A stretch of 64,000 nucleotides of DNA from Gammaproteobacteria bacterium (GCA_012103455.1 WLWT01000001.1:3975288-4039287); one strand, 5' to 3'; shown: positions 24,372 to 34,101, counted from the first letter of the stretch. The notes: generated from the sequence alone by a model not told the origin. A program made the numbers and translations.

Positions 24372-24963
24372 CGTATCAAAGCACGCTGGTCATGTCGGCA
24401 GAGTATTCGTACTCCCGCAAGGAACTGTGCTTGCGCGAGATGCTGATCAAGTACGTCCGGTTGACGCTTAACTTTCATCGTAAAGCGGTTGACGGCGTAC
24501 CCGTCATCGTGTGGCGCGCACGCATGAAGTGTCCGCAGCCGCCAGCGAGATAAGGCACGCTGCCCATTTGCCGGAAGAGCCAGTGAATGAAATTATCAGG
24601 CCAAGGCGACCAATCCAGTTTCATTGAACTCGCGAAGTGAGCCACCAGGCTCGCCACCGCCTGCGCCGTGGCACTGATAGCCGCCTGGCTATGTTGGCGC
24701 CTGCCGCGTCATTGAGGCCGCGCTGTTGCCAGTCATGCGCCGCGCAAGATGGCGCCAGCGATGAAAAGAACATCAAGAATGATTCAATGGTGCAAATGGG
24801 TACGGCTTGCCCTAATACCAAGAACAATGTGAAAGAATCAAAATCCCCGACCGCGCGTACGAATTCAAACAATAAGCTGCCGTAGCGAAGCCGGGGATTG
24901 CGCAACCGGGGGGAGGTTGTGCCTGAGGGTGGACAAGACAATACACTCGGTGGAAACTGAAGC
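24372..24963. other. Stretch without a convincing gene
   Basis: About 590 bp of mixed frames. Minus-strand pieces such as VASLVAHFASSMKLDWSPWP and FDSFTLFLVLGQAVPICTIE look protein-like but lie in different frames and have no family resemblance. The last 75 bp would contain the promoter of the toxin gene. GGTTGCGC/TTGTGCC-type short repeats occur near 24895-24930, without a clear hairpin. Confidence 0.35.
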
Positions 24964-27621
24964 ATGACAGAAGAACGCCGCATTATGAAACGCGCGAGAC
25001 CGGCGCTAATAGCAGTCGTGGTGGTGGGCCTCATGGGGGGGCCGCTGTCTGCACACGCTTTCGATCCCTTGACCGCGTTGGCGGTGAAGGTCGGCACGTC
25101 GATCGTCGTCAACGGCTTCAGCCTCCTGCTCGGGAGGGCGCTGCAGGGGCCCGACGAGCACTTCGAGATGACGAAGCAGATCCACGGCCAGATACGAGCG
25201 GTGCACGAGGATGTGCTGAAGAACCGCGCCCTGGCGGTCGATTTGCATGAGCGCGCAGCGTTCCATCGCTCCCAGATCGAGGCACTCGTCATCGCTGTCG
25301 GCGAAGGCGTGAAAGAGCATGGGGAGCGAACATCGGAGATGGACCGAATCGAGGATATACTCGCCACCACCGAGAACCTGCTCGACAAAGCAGCTATCGC
25401 GCGCGAGGCCGAACGCAGGGGCGAAGAGGAGGAACTCGCGTTCACCCTCCAAACGCTGCGGGAGGAGGTGAGCCGGATCGAGCGGCAAAGCAACGCGCTC
25501 GACTTCCTCGAACACCTGCGCCCGGTGACAATCCTGCCGAGAGTGGGGGCTATCCAGGCAGGATGGATTGCACTCAAGTCGATGCCGCACACGGACATCA
25601 CGCGAGCGGATTTCGTGCGTCGCGCCGGCAACTGGCTTGAGTCGCAGCGCCACCGCACCGGCGAGACCGCTCCGGTGAAGCAGACGCTCGGGGATCTGAT
25701 CACCGGGATGGAGCGTCACACTCAGGGCTTCGCCCAGTACCTCGCTGAACTCGGCCGACCCTGCTCCCCGCTTTGGGACGACTACCTCACGGTCGAGGCG
25801 TACCGGCAGCACCACGAGGGCGGCATCGAAGTCTCGAGGGTCGGCGTGAGCCAGGCCCACCACGAGGTCGTGGGGCGCTCCGGAGGCGAGCACGCCGGCG
25901 GCGACGGCCACTACACCGACAGCCCGCTCGTGCAGCTCACGAGGCTCGTGTGGTCCAAAGAGGTGGTGAACCTCGACAGGCCGGTGCGCGTGCCTGCGCG
26001 GGACGGTGACACAGGCGGATCGCTGCGGCGTTCGCTCAGGCGTATTCATAACGATGCTTTCGAGTGTGGCCGCAGCTCGTTTGGGACGGAACATGAGTCG
26101 TTGGAAAGGGCTCGCAGCGATCTAGCGGATAAGGTACCGGACGTGCCGGGCAAGCGCGCGGGAACCGCGGCAGGCCAAATACCGGCGATCGTCTACGACC
26201 GTGGGCCACTCACCCTGGAAGAACTCGTTAGGCGAGGCCCCTGCGGCGAGCAGAAGAAATGTCGAGAGCACTGGGAGTACCTGCACATGCGCTTCGAGGC
26301 CGCGAAAACACTGCTCTTGGGGTTGTACGCGTTCCGAAGCGAGGTGAACCGCACGCTCGAATGGCTTGCGGCCGAAACCGCGCAGGCCGATTGCAGGTAC
26401 TGGCGCGACGAGCCGCGCGTATGCGTGTTCGGCGACGAGACCGGCCGCGCCGAGCTTCAAGTAGACGCCGACGAGGCAAGTACCGGCGCCGACGAGGCGA
26501 GTAACGGCGTCACCGAGCCGAGGCCTGCGATCGATGCGTACCAGATCGCCCGCAATTGGAGTGCACAGTTGAACGATGAACAAGTTGGCGCGCTACGCCA
26601 TGAGCGTGCCCGTGCCGCCCAGGCCCGCGCCGCCGCAATCGGCAGGATGCGCGGAGAACTGGACGCTCAGATCGCCGGAATTCGCCGCGCTCAGGCGCGC
26701 GACGGCCAACACTTGCGCGAGGTCGCGGCGGAGGCCACACGCATGGCCTGGATCCGCTTCGCGGTGAGCCTCGTGCAGGATCAGGTTGAACAACTGGTCG
26801 AAGATACCGCCAGGGAAGCCATCAGCGCGGCGCTCGGCGCTGATGGACCGGACTCTGACAGCGACAAGCAATGGACCGCGGTGGTTCTCGAGGCGCCGCC
26901 CGACCCGGCCCGCGAAGGCGCGGGTGACGCGAGCGGCGCGGGCAATGACACCGGCAGTGGCGCAGTTGCGGCCTCGGACAGCGGCCGAACCGCGTTGATT
27001 GCGTTCGCGCCGCGGGTCAACGAGGGCGCGCCATCCACACCAGCCATCACCACGGACTACAAGCAATCGGTGTACGGACCCAAAAGTGGGCTCAGCAAGA
27101 CACAGCGATTGGCGTTGTGGCTCCCGGAGGTCGATCCGAAGGTCGCCGACTTTCTTGCTGGCGTGGGCGACGGAATGACGCTGGGGATCACGCGGCGGGT
27201 CCGCGAGTGGGTGGGCCTCAGCGCCGAGATCGACACCGCGAGCGGGCAGTATTCAAATGGGACACTTATCGGCGTGCTCGGCCCGGGGGCCGCAGGCGTC
27301 AAGGGGATCACGGGCGCGGCGAAGGTTGTCAAGCAACTGCTCGCCACCGGCAAGTCGAGCAAGAAGGTGGGTAGCTACTCCGTGCTGATGAAAGTAGGCC
27401 ACGGGCGGCGAACGCAGGGGCTCTCCATTATCCGGCACAGCGCGAAAGAACAGAGCGGACGCATACTCAGCTTCGACGTCGTGACCAAGTTCAAGGGGCC
27501 GGGAAGCCTCGCGGGCAAGCTGCCGCATATGCACATCGGACGATACAAAGCGCACCTCCCGTGGGAACCCGCATGGCTGGTCCCCGCGGCGATCACGGCC
27601 TACACGCCGAAGGCGCACTAA
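24964..27621 (+). CDS. Exported polymorphic-toxin-like protein
   Basis: An 885-residue protein. The signal peptide is MKRARPALIAVVVVGLMGGP then LSAHA at about residues 8-32 (start ATG 24964 or 24985). The body is Glu/Arg/Ala-rich and helical, with long coiled-coil-like stretches at about 110-180 and 535-600. Near 727-790 is a linker, VADFLAGVGDGMTLGITRRV then REWVGL...VYSNG-type Gly-rich region, closely resembling the pretoxin linker found before the C-terminal toxins of RHS and other polymorphic toxins. The last 85 residues (800-885) form a distinct small domain with HMHIG (855-859) and Lys, Arg, Asp and His residues suited to a hydrolase. I cannot name the toxin fold. The next gene, also exported, may encode the immunity protein. 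No secretion-system gene is nearby. Confidence 0.7.
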   Translation: MTEERRIMKRARPALIAVVVVGLMGGPLSAHAFDPLTALAVKVGTSIVVNGFSLLLGRALQGPDEHFEMTKQIHGQIRAVHEDVLKNRALAVDLHERAAFHRSQIEALVIAVGEGVKEHGERTSEMDRIEDILATTENLLDKAAIAREAERRGEEEELAFTLQTLREEVSRIERQSNALDFLEHLRPVTILPRVGAIQAGWIALKSMPHTDITRADFVRRAGNWLESQRHRTGETAPVKQTLGDLITGMERHTQGFAQYLAELGRPCSPLWDDYLTVEAYRQHHEGGIEVSRVGVSQAHHEVVGRSGGEHAGGDGHYTDSPLVQLTRLVWSKEVVNLDRPVRVPARDGDTGGSLRRSLRRIHNDAFECGRSSFGTEHESLERARSDLADKVPDVPGKRAGTAAGQIPAIVYDRGPLTLEELVRRGPCGEQKKCREHWEYLHMRFEAAKTLLLGLYAFRSEVNRTLEWLAAETAQADCRYWRDEPRVCVFGDETGRAELQVDADEASTGADEASNGVTEPRPAIDAYQIARNWSAQLNDEQVGALRHERARAAQARAAAIGRMRGELDAQIAGIRRAQARDGQHLREVAAEATRMAWIRFAVSLVQDQVEQLVEDTAREAISAALGADGPDSDSDKQWTAVVLEAPPDPAREGAGDASGAGNDTGSGAVAASDSGRTALIAFAPRVNEGAPSTPAITTDYKQSVYGPKSGLSKTQRLALWLPEVDPKVADFLAGVGDGMTLGITRRVREWVGLSAEIDTASGQYSNGTLIGVLGPGAAGVKGITGAAKVVKQLLATGKSSKKVGSYSVLMKVGHGRRTQGLSIIRHSAKEQSGRILSFDVVTKFKGPGSLAGKLPHMHIGRYKAHLPWEPAWLVPAAITAYTPKAH

Positions 27622-27659
27622 AGACTTGAGAACGCACGGGATCCGAGGAGAGAAGACAA

Positions 27660-28532
27660 ATGCGAAGATACTGGCACACGGCAGTCCCCGCGGCGGCGCT
27701 GCTTCTATGCACCGTGGCGACGACGGTGCACGCTCACGAGACCGTTGATAAGGCCGGAGAAATGATATTCGGCTGGTCGGCGCCGGACCTGGAAAAAACA
27801 CTCAACCAGTGGCACCTGCACAAGGCAGCCGCAGAAGGAAGCGTCGAGAAAATCGACGCATTGCTGCTTGGCGGGCACATGGTGGACGAGCGCATTAGTT
27901 CAACACAGGAGATCAACCGATTGCGGGCTATGTTGGACAAAAAAAGCTCGTCATCGGATGGAAAAAAAGGGTCCATCATGGCCCAGGCCCAGCACATGGT
28001 CCACACAGCAATCGAAATCTTTAAATCTGACGAGTATCGCGGCCTGATAGCGCTTGAGTTCGTCGAAAAGGCGACGGCGCTGCACATCGCTGCCACGGGA
28101 CACTATGCGGCCGCAAAGCGCCTGATCGAGAAGGGCGCGGATGTGAATGCGCAAACCCAACTGGGTATGCATCCAGTCGATTTCTCGGCCATGAGCAATA
28201 GTGTGCAGCTTCTCGAACTGATGCTCGATCACGGGGCCGATCCCGAGCGGCCGTCGTCGAGAGTGAGGCTGCAACCCCTGTACTGGGCGGTGCAAGGTAA
28301 CGCCGTGCACACTGCGCGCGAGCTGCTCAGACGCGGCGTAGACGTTAATGCAAAGACGATCAATGGAGAGACGCCAATGGACTTGGCCATGTTCAGAGTA
28401 CGCAGAGATAATTCCTACCTGCTGCGGGTGCTGCTGGCAGAGCACGGCGGCCGATGCGCGAAGAAGATATGCGAGTGCGAGAGCGGACGTGATAGGGAGC
28501 CTGGGTGCGAACCGCCCCGCCCCCGACACTAA
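27660..28532 (+). CDS. Exported ankyrin-repeat protein, candidate immunity protein
   Basis: A 290-residue protein with a signal peptide (MRRYWHTAVPAAALLLCTVA, cleavage after VHA at about residue 25), so it is periplasmic. It has about four ankyrin repeats between 138 and 270: TALHIAATGHYAAAKRLIEK with GADVNAQ; LLELMLDHGADPE; LYWAVQGNAVHTARELLRRG with VDVNAK; ETPMDLAMF. It starts 38 bp after the toxin-like gene with GGAG(AG) upstream, probably in the same transcript. Ankyrin proteins are known immunity partners of some polymorphic toxins; that role is inferred here from order, shared export and repeat type. Confidence 0.75.
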   Translation: MRRYWHTAVPAAALLLCTVATTVHAHETVDKAGEMIFGWSAPDLEKTLNQWHLHKAAAEGSVEKIDALLLGGHMVDERISSTQEINRLRAMLDKKSSSSDGKKGSIMAQAQHMVHTAIEIFKSDEYRGLIALEFVEKATALHIAATGHYAAAKRLIEKGADVNAQTQLGMHPVDFSAMSNSVQLLELMLDHGADPERPSSRVRLQPLYWAVQGNAVHTARELLRRGVDVNAKTINGETPMDLAMFRVRRDNSYLLRVLLAEHGGRCAKKICECESGRDREPGCEPPRPRH

Positions 28533-29132
28533 ACGTGATCGCGTCGAAGGGGGGGGGGACTGAAACGGATTGCCCAGGCCGTGTCCCAACGCCGGGTTCG
28601 CGAGTGCATGCGCCATGGCAGGTCGCGGCTGGGTGTACAGCGTCCTGCCAGATGGCATGATTGCGGCAATCGCCATCGTCAACGAGGGAGCGCGGGCGAC
28701 CCACTATGTGCGTGACTTCGAGCCTGGATCCATTGACCTGATCAGTGCTTTCGAACGCCAGGGTAAACACCTCGGCACCGGTGATGCGGGCCAGGTTCTC
28801 GCGCAACCGCCTGCTCGGATCCAGGTAACCGCTGGCTGCGGACACACGGCGTTCGTAGACGTTGGACATGGTGATGGGAAATAGCCGTCCCTGAAGGCGC
28901 TATTTTAATCATCGATGTAGCCGTAACCGGCGCCGGCGAAGGCTGCGGCCATCGCTTTGGCGCGGTCGGCCCACAGAGCGGTCGGCCCACAGAGCGGTCG
29001 GCTACGGCATCGCGGGGCAACCCGATGACCTCGGGGCTCCCGAAGCGGCTGACGCGAAGCTCATCCGACAGGTCGATATCAGCGAAGCCCTCCGCCATAT
29101 ATCAGGCCATGGACCGAGGCTCCTGCCGGAGC
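28533..29132. other. Remnant region with 16-bp tandem repeat
   Basis: Frames on both strands look partly coding: minus FADIDLSDELRVSRFGSPEV, LWADRAKAMAAAFAGAGYGY and RRLRENLARITGAEVFTLAF; plus VLPDGMIAAIAIVNEGARAT. None is complete. The unit CGGTCGGCCCACAGAG is present twice plus 7 bases (28963-29001); a 16-bp unit changes the reading frame, which may be how one of these genes was broken. No family assigned. Confidence 0.4.
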
Positions 29133-30455
29133 AGCGAATAGTCGATTCAAACCACCCGATTCGCGCGCGCGTCGAGTAGCGCCACGGGAGCTACGCGGCG
29201 GTCGCCTGACTTGCAGGGGCCCAGGACTTGTGAACGAGCCCTCGCCTGACACCTTGCTGACCGCCAGCGACACAGGTCGCGCTCAGCCCCTACAACCACG
29301 GGCCGCGCCCGATAGCGGCCCGTCAATGCGCCTGGCATCGCGGTTGCCGGGGATGGGAGAGCTTGTCTCGGGCCAGCGCTGGCGGCGCGCGGACCTCGCC
29401 TTTGGCCAGGTGCCCGAGGAGGGACGCGATAACCACCAGCACGTTCACTGACCGGCCACAGCGCGGGCAGAGGCCGAGACCGATGTCGAACACCCTTCGG
29501 CACTGCCTCCATGTCATCGAGGCGCCTGGGGGACCTGAGGTGGACTCCTGGTCTGTGCACACCCGCGCCTTGAGCGGTTGTTGGCCCGGCACCCCAGCAC
29601 GATGGCGTGCATTGTTGGGTGCGAACACGCCGTGGTATCGGATGAGAGGCGGACGCGGCACCACTGCCGCCAGAGGCGCCAGGAACTCTAGTGGCTCGAA
29701 AAGTCTAGTGGCTCGAACCAACAGTGCGTCGTGCCCTCGCGAAACGGGCGCCTGAGTGCGTGCACGACAAGGCCATCTCCATCAATAGACAGCCTCTGCG
29801 GCGTCAGTGGAGCGTGCGCCATGTCACGGCAAAGCCGCTGGGCTTATCGCGCTCACGCGCGCCACCGGCCACCGCCGCATTGAGGCAGAAGCCGCGTCAT
29901 GGCTCGCCGTGAGTGCGCCTCGCGTCGATGGCAACGCCTCGGCCCGCGCCGCTACCCGTAGCCTCATCGTGCGTTGACCCGCCAGCGGTCCCACTGCCAT
30001 GCGCTCACGCACGGGCGCACCCGCGAGCCCCGACCGCGCATCGTCAGGGGCGGGGTCGATATCAAGGTCAGCTTGCTGCGCGTCCATGACCCATGCGCCG
30101 GCGCGCACCAGGCAGCGGGTGATCGCCGGATGAGACCTGACAGTCACCGCTCGAGGTCGGCGTCAGTGGCAAGCGGGGCACGCTGCAAGCGCGCTTTCCC
30201 ATGGACGAAACGCCCCGCGCCGCCGGGTACCAGCCTAGGCAGGTGGATGTTCAGGTTGAGCGCCTAACCGAAGCGTTGTATGCAGGTCACTACCGCCGTC
30301 CGGGCATCGCGCCGACGGTAACCGGCCCGGCGCGTCACGTCGGTGGTGAGCGCGCGCCACGACGCCAAGCCCCCGCGACAGCCACTGCGGGCGATGCACG
30401 AACAGCACTCGCAGCAGGATGGGAAAGGACAGCACCTCTTGTCGATAGGACGCGG
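29133..30455 (-). mobile_element. IS91-like transposase remnant, copy E
   Basis: Starts at the shared end (one base different, GTCGATTC for GTCAATTC) and is the longest copy: C-terminal region, FRDGT/FEPLEFLAPLAA, middle region, and further up HRPQWLSRGLGVVARA, the part leading into the catalytic domain. It has a direct 16-bp duplication (CTAGTGGCTCGAA at 29688-29716), several indels and no intact frame. It ends near 30455 against AT-richer sequence. Confidence 0.82.
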
Positions 30456-30804
30456 TCGGTGGAAAAGTGGAACCTCCCCAAGCAAATATCCAGCAGCGGA
30501 ATTTCTCCGGATACGTGCTGCAACGAGAATGTGAACGATATAAATCAGCATTTCAGGAGGTTACAAGAATCCTTGTGGATGGGGGATATAGGCGTAAAAG
30601 CTTGGCAAAAATCGGTATTCAGAATGAAACAAATCGATTTTTGAATTATGTGTGGATTAAAAGAGATAAAGATATTGTGCACTTGAGCTTTATGGAGCGA
30701 TCAAACCGGAAGAATATCCTCCAATGAATGACCGAATGGCCAACGCCTTGCGAGTTCTCGGTTTTGATGTGCAGGTTGCTTTAGAAAGTATTTTTGTTAT
30801 GTGA
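30456..30804 (+). pseudogene. Remnant of an unidentified AT-rich gene
   Basis: Two plus frames join into one protein-like sequence: RECERYKSAFQEVTRILVDG, GYRRKSLAKIGIQNETNRFL, HLSFMER, then after a shift near 30697 KPEEYPPMNDRMANALRVLG and FDVQVALESIFVM with a stop at 30804. The 5' end is lost in IS91-like copy E. GC is much lower than its surroundings. Family unknown. Confidence 0.45.
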
Positions 30805-30872
30805 TCTTCCCAAAAATGACCGGCCTCCTCTCTCCGTGCATACCCGTTGGCAAATCGCATAGGCGGAACCAA

Positions 30873-31694
30873 TCAGGTTTGCAGGCGTTCCAGCCGGGAG
30901 CGCAGGGCGTCTTCGAACTCCTGGCGCTTGACGGTTTCCGCCGCCAGCAGCTTTCGGCTCGACGCTTCCAGCGAGAGGACTTCGAAATGATGTTCGCACA
31001 GGCGGAAGTCGTCTCCCATGCGCGGCACCAGCCAGATGATGTCTCCGTCGTTCAGGTCCTGAGACGGGTTGGCGCTTTTCCCGCCGATGGCGGCGAAGAA
31101 CGGCCAATCGATCGCGACGGCCAGCTTGGTCCCCCAACGTCCCAGGGTCGGGGCCTTGACCTCGAGTTGCGGCATGAGGCGCTTGGCGCTCGAGGATCGC
31201 CAGTCGGGGCGGCGGAACTCGGTGGGCGCGGGCGGTACGGGGCCGTCATGGGCCAACAGGGCTTCAAACTCGGATTCCATGCCGCGACCGGAGAAATAAA
31301 CGGCCTGAACCTCCAACCCGTACCACTTCGACGCTCCGGGATCTCCGGCAACGATCAGGTCGATGCGTCCGGCCGCCTTGCCGGTGTCCGGGTTGCGCAT
31401 GAACGGCACCTCGCGGGCCGCATAGACGCGTTCGAAGCCCGCGACGCGGGCCAGCCACACGGGCAAGAGGTTGTTTTGCTCGAAGCGGCGCGGGCAGACG
31501 ATGGCGGGTTCGCCGCCCTCGGCCTGGATCGAGCAGACACCGCCGCGTTTCCTGCATGGCGGGTGGCCTGGCTGGAACGGACACGGCGGGGCCGCGTCAC
31601 GCCCCAGCGCGGGGCGGGCCAGCGCGCGCCGACGCCCGGCGGACATGGCGGCGAACGGTTCGCCAAACCATTCGGCGATGCCGTGCCCGCTCAT
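30873..31694 (-). CDS. NotI-like type II restriction endonuclease
   Basis: A 273-residue protein resembling the NotI restriction enzyme family: N-terminal IAEWFGEPFAAMSAGRRRAL and the cysteine signature PCPF...PPCRKRGGVCSI at about residues 37-56, the iron-binding site of NotI. A PD-(D/E)XK-type core is suggested by GRIDLIVAGDPG ... YGLEVQAVYFSG (about 113-135; Asp, then ExQ in place of ExK). NotI itself cuts GCGGCCGC; whether this enzyme has the same target is unknown. It overlaps the upstream methylase gene by 4 bp (ATGA), so the two are one operon. Confidence 0.78.
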   Translation of the reverse strand: MSGHGIAEWFGEPFAAMSAGRRRALARPALGRDAAPPCPFQPGHPPCRKRGGVCSIQAEGGEPAIVCPRRFEQNNLLPVWLARVAGFERVYAAREVPFMRNPDTGKAAGRIDLIVAGDPGASKWYGLEVQAVYFSGRGMESEFEALLAHDGPVPPAPTEFRRPDWRSSSAKRLMPQLEVKAPTLGRWGTKLAVAIDWPFFAAIGGKSANPSQDLNDGDIIWLVPRMGDDFRLCEHHFEVLSLEASSRKLLAAETVKRQEFEDALRSRLERLQT

Positions 31695-32563
31695 TCGAAC
31701 AGCGGTTGCGAGGTGATAACCAGTTCCGAAATCCGGTTATGGTGGGTGTTTTTCATGGCGATGCCGACCGCGTCGAAATCGTATTCGCGGACGAGTTCGA
31801 CGATCTCCGGGGCCGCGTCGTAGGTCATGAGGAAGTTGGGGCGGACCTCGGCCAGAATCCGGAACAGTCCGGCGTGGTCGATTTCGCTGTGGGCGTAAAG
31901 GCGCGACCCGGCGCGCTTGCCGCGCGGGGCGGTATAGGGCGGGTCGATGAACACCGCCGCCCGCCTGCCCCAACCGGCGAGCAATATCGGCAGCGCCTTC
32001 AGACCGTCGCCCTCGAAGAAGATGAGGCGGTCGGCGTATTGCCGGATCGCCTCAATGCGCGCGGCGAGGGTTTCGGGATACCAGCGCGACAGCAGGCCCT
32101 TGCCGTTCTCTCCGTGGCGGGCGAAGGACGCGCCGGGCGCAAGGATGCCGCCGCGCCGGGTGCGGTTCAAAACCAGGGTGCGGAACCCGTGTTCGAAAAC
32201 CGTCGCGGGCGGCTCGACGCACATCTTTTCCAGCGCCGCGCGGGTCGGCTCGAATTGAAGAATCCGCCGGCCGAGGGTCGCGCCGCTCTCCAGCGCCGAA
32301 TGCCAGAACGCGGCGACGTCGCGGTCGATTTCAACCATGATGGCGGAGCCGACCAGATCCTCCATGACCGCCGTCAGGGAGACGATGGCCCCGCCCGCGA
32401 ACGGCTCGATCAGAATCTCCGGCCTGGTGGCGCGCAGCCATTCCCGGATATGGGGCACCAGCCAGGTCTTGCCGCCCGGATAGCGCAGCGGCGAGCGTTG
32501 CGGGACGGCGGCGACGTTGGGAACTGGGACCCGCGAGGTCGGGAATGCAAGGGCGGCGGTCAT
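31691..32563 (-). CDS. D12-class DNA adenine methyltransferase
   Basis: A 290-residue N6-adenine methyltransferase of the D12 (Dam-like, alpha) class. Motifs: SPLRYPGGKTWLVPHI (motif X, residue 24), LIEPFAGGAIVSL (motif I, residue 51), and AVFIDPPYTAPRG (catalytic motif IV, DPPY, residue about 195). It is first in a two-gene operon with the NotI-like endonuclease and should protect host DNA at the same site. Pairing a D12 methylase with a NotI-like enzyme is worth noting, since M.NotI is a cytosine methylase. Confidence 0.88.
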   Translation of the reverse strand: MTAALAFPTSRVPVPNVAAVPQRSPLRYPGGKTWLVPHIREWLRATRPEILIEPFAGGAIVSLTAVMEDLVGSAIMVEIDRDVAAFWHSALESGATLGRRILQFEPTRAALEKMCVEPPATVFEHGFRTLVLNRTRRGGILAPGASFARHGENGKGLLSRWYPETLAARIEAIRQYADRLIFFEGDGLKALPILLAGWGRRAAVFIDPPYTAPRGKRAGSRLYAHSEIDHAGLFRILAEVRPNFLMTYDAAPEIVELVREYDFDAVGIAMKNTHHNRISELVITSQPLFE

Positions 32564-32651
32564 GAGTCACGGGTATCCCGTCAGACGCGGTTTGACCAAG
32601 CGTATTTTGGCGGGCGGAGAGGATTGGACACCAGATATTGATGTTCGTTGA

Positions 32652-33018
32652 ATGTCCTGGAAGCGCGCTTCCCCATGGACGAAACGCCACGCGCCGGCGG
32701 GTACCAGCGAGCGCCTAGCCGAAGCGTTGTATGCAGGTCACTACCCCCGTCTGGGCATCGCGCCGGCGGTAACCGGCTCGGCGCCTCACGTCGGTGGTGA
32801 GCGCGCGCCACGACGCCAAGCACCCGCGAGAGCCACTGCGGGCGATGCGCGAACAGCACTCGCAGCAGGATGGGACATGACCGCACCCCTTGTCGATAGG
32901 GCACCGTGTCGATAGGGCACTGTCGGAAATACCTCCTCGACCCGCTTCGCCCCGGTCTAGGCCATGCGCCGCGAAGCGCACGACAGGCAGAAGCCGCGGC
33001 CCTTGCAACTGAACGCCA
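32652..33018 (-). mobile_element. IS91-like transposase N-terminal remnant, copy F
   Basis: Lacks the shared terminal sequence. The minus strand covers the segment from FVHGKARFQ-type sequence through CVVTCIQRFG, LLRVLFAHRPQWLSRVLGVV to the N-terminal cysteine block (CKGRGFCLSCASRRMA in a broken frame). Its first 240 bp are a direct repeat of 30190-30440 in copy E, so the restriction-modification operon lies between two same-strand IS91-like copies. The right end abuts the 3.4-kb duplication at 33021. Confidence 0.8.
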
Positions 33019-33261
33019 TAGGCGAGAAGCAAGGCGCACAGCGCGCCGCCGGCGGCCAATGCGAGAACCTGCTCGAACGCAGCTAGCTTGACGCCCCGGT
33101 ACATGATGAACGTGCCGCAGGCCCACAGGGCGCCGGCGATGACCGCCATCCAATCGCCCGCATTGCGCGGCCAAGGCCAGCCGCCATCGCCACCCAGAAT
33201 AATGGCCAATCCGCCGAAGCCGCCTATGAGAACCAGTGCCCGCGCGCGGGTTACCGGGCTT
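33019..33261 (-). pseudogene. DMT/EamA transporter fragment, second copy
   Basis: Same membrane segments as 16095-16437, but truncated right after ALCALLLAY, where IS91-like copy F begins. One silent or conservative change (CATCGCC for CGTCGCC) separates it from copy 1. Confidence 0.7.
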
Positions 33262-33523
33262 GATGCCTTGATGGAGCCGTGGGGGCGCGCACATGGCGGG
33301 GCCCTTTGGATGCGGCAGATGGTGTTGGGTGCGGGGTTGGAATTCTGTTTGCACCATCCAAGCGGCATGGTCCTACCCGCAGAACTGAACGGCGTCGCGG
33401 GCCTTGCCTCCAGCCAAAATCGTGTCGGCGCATCACGCGTTTCATTCTGTTACGCGCTCTTGATTCTGTCTTTATTTACAGGGGCGGCTTTCTTTGGCCG
33501 GAACATCCGTGTGCCCCTGATGA

Positions 33524-33853
33524 TTACGCGCCATCGGGTTCCTGCATCCAGCCCGGGATGTTCCTCTGGCCATGCAACACCCGCCACACATCGATGTGCT
33601 CCGGACGCTCGACGTAGAACACAAGGTGTGGGTAGCGCGTCAGCGGCCAGGCACGCAGGCCGGGCAGGTTGAGTTCGTGGGCATAACGCGGGGAGCCAGT
33701 GGCCGGATGGCGAGCGATGTGGGCGTAGGCCTGCTCCAGCGCATCGATGAAACCCAGCGCTGCGGCTGCGGTGGCTTCGTTCAGGTAGTAGGCAATCGCG
33801 TCCTCGACGTCCCGGTTGACCTGCTCACGCGGGACGACGGTTTTGCGCTTCAC
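33524..33853 (-). CDS. parE: ParE/RelE-family toxin, second copy
   Basis: Protein identical to 16700-17029 (109 residues, same VWRVLHGQRN core). With identical antitoxins the two loci are fully cross-neutralising. Confidence 0.88.
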   Translation of the reverse strand: MKRKTVVPREQVNRDVEDAIAYYLNEATAAAALGFIDALEQAYAHIARHPATGSPRYAHELNLPGLRAWPLTRYPHLVFYVERPEHIDVWRVLHGQRNIPGWMQEPDGA

Positions 33854-34101
33854 GCTCGGCTTGCGGCCTTGCCTGCTTGGCGCACCCGGTCACGCAGACC
33901 TTCGAAGTAACCGGCATCGGCCGGTGCCGCCGGTGCCGAAGCTGCGCCCGCCATCAGCAGGCTGCGCAGTTGCTGGCGGTCCCGATCCCTGCGGATCAGT
34001 TCACGCACATACTCGCTGCTGGTGCCGTAGCCACGCTGGCTGACCTGTTCATCCACGAAGGACTTCAGGGCATCGGGGAGGGAAATGTTCATTGTGCTCA
34101 T
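33850..34101 (-). CDS. parD: ParD-family antitoxin, second copy
   Basis: Protein identical to 17026-17277, again first in a two-gene minus-strand operon with a 4-bp overlap. Either locus could be lost without exposing the cell to toxin. Confidence 0.88.
   Translation of the reverse strand: MSTMNISLPDALKSFVDEQVSQRGYGTSSEYVRELIRRDRDRQQLRSLLMAGAASAPAAPADAGYFEGLRDRVRQAGKAASRA

Noticed and set aside
25006..26094. Long minus-strand open frame opposite the toxin-like gene
   Set aside because: It is the GC-rich shadow of the 885-residue gene; no family likeness, no start signal, and the plus-strand protein has a signal peptide and consistent domains.
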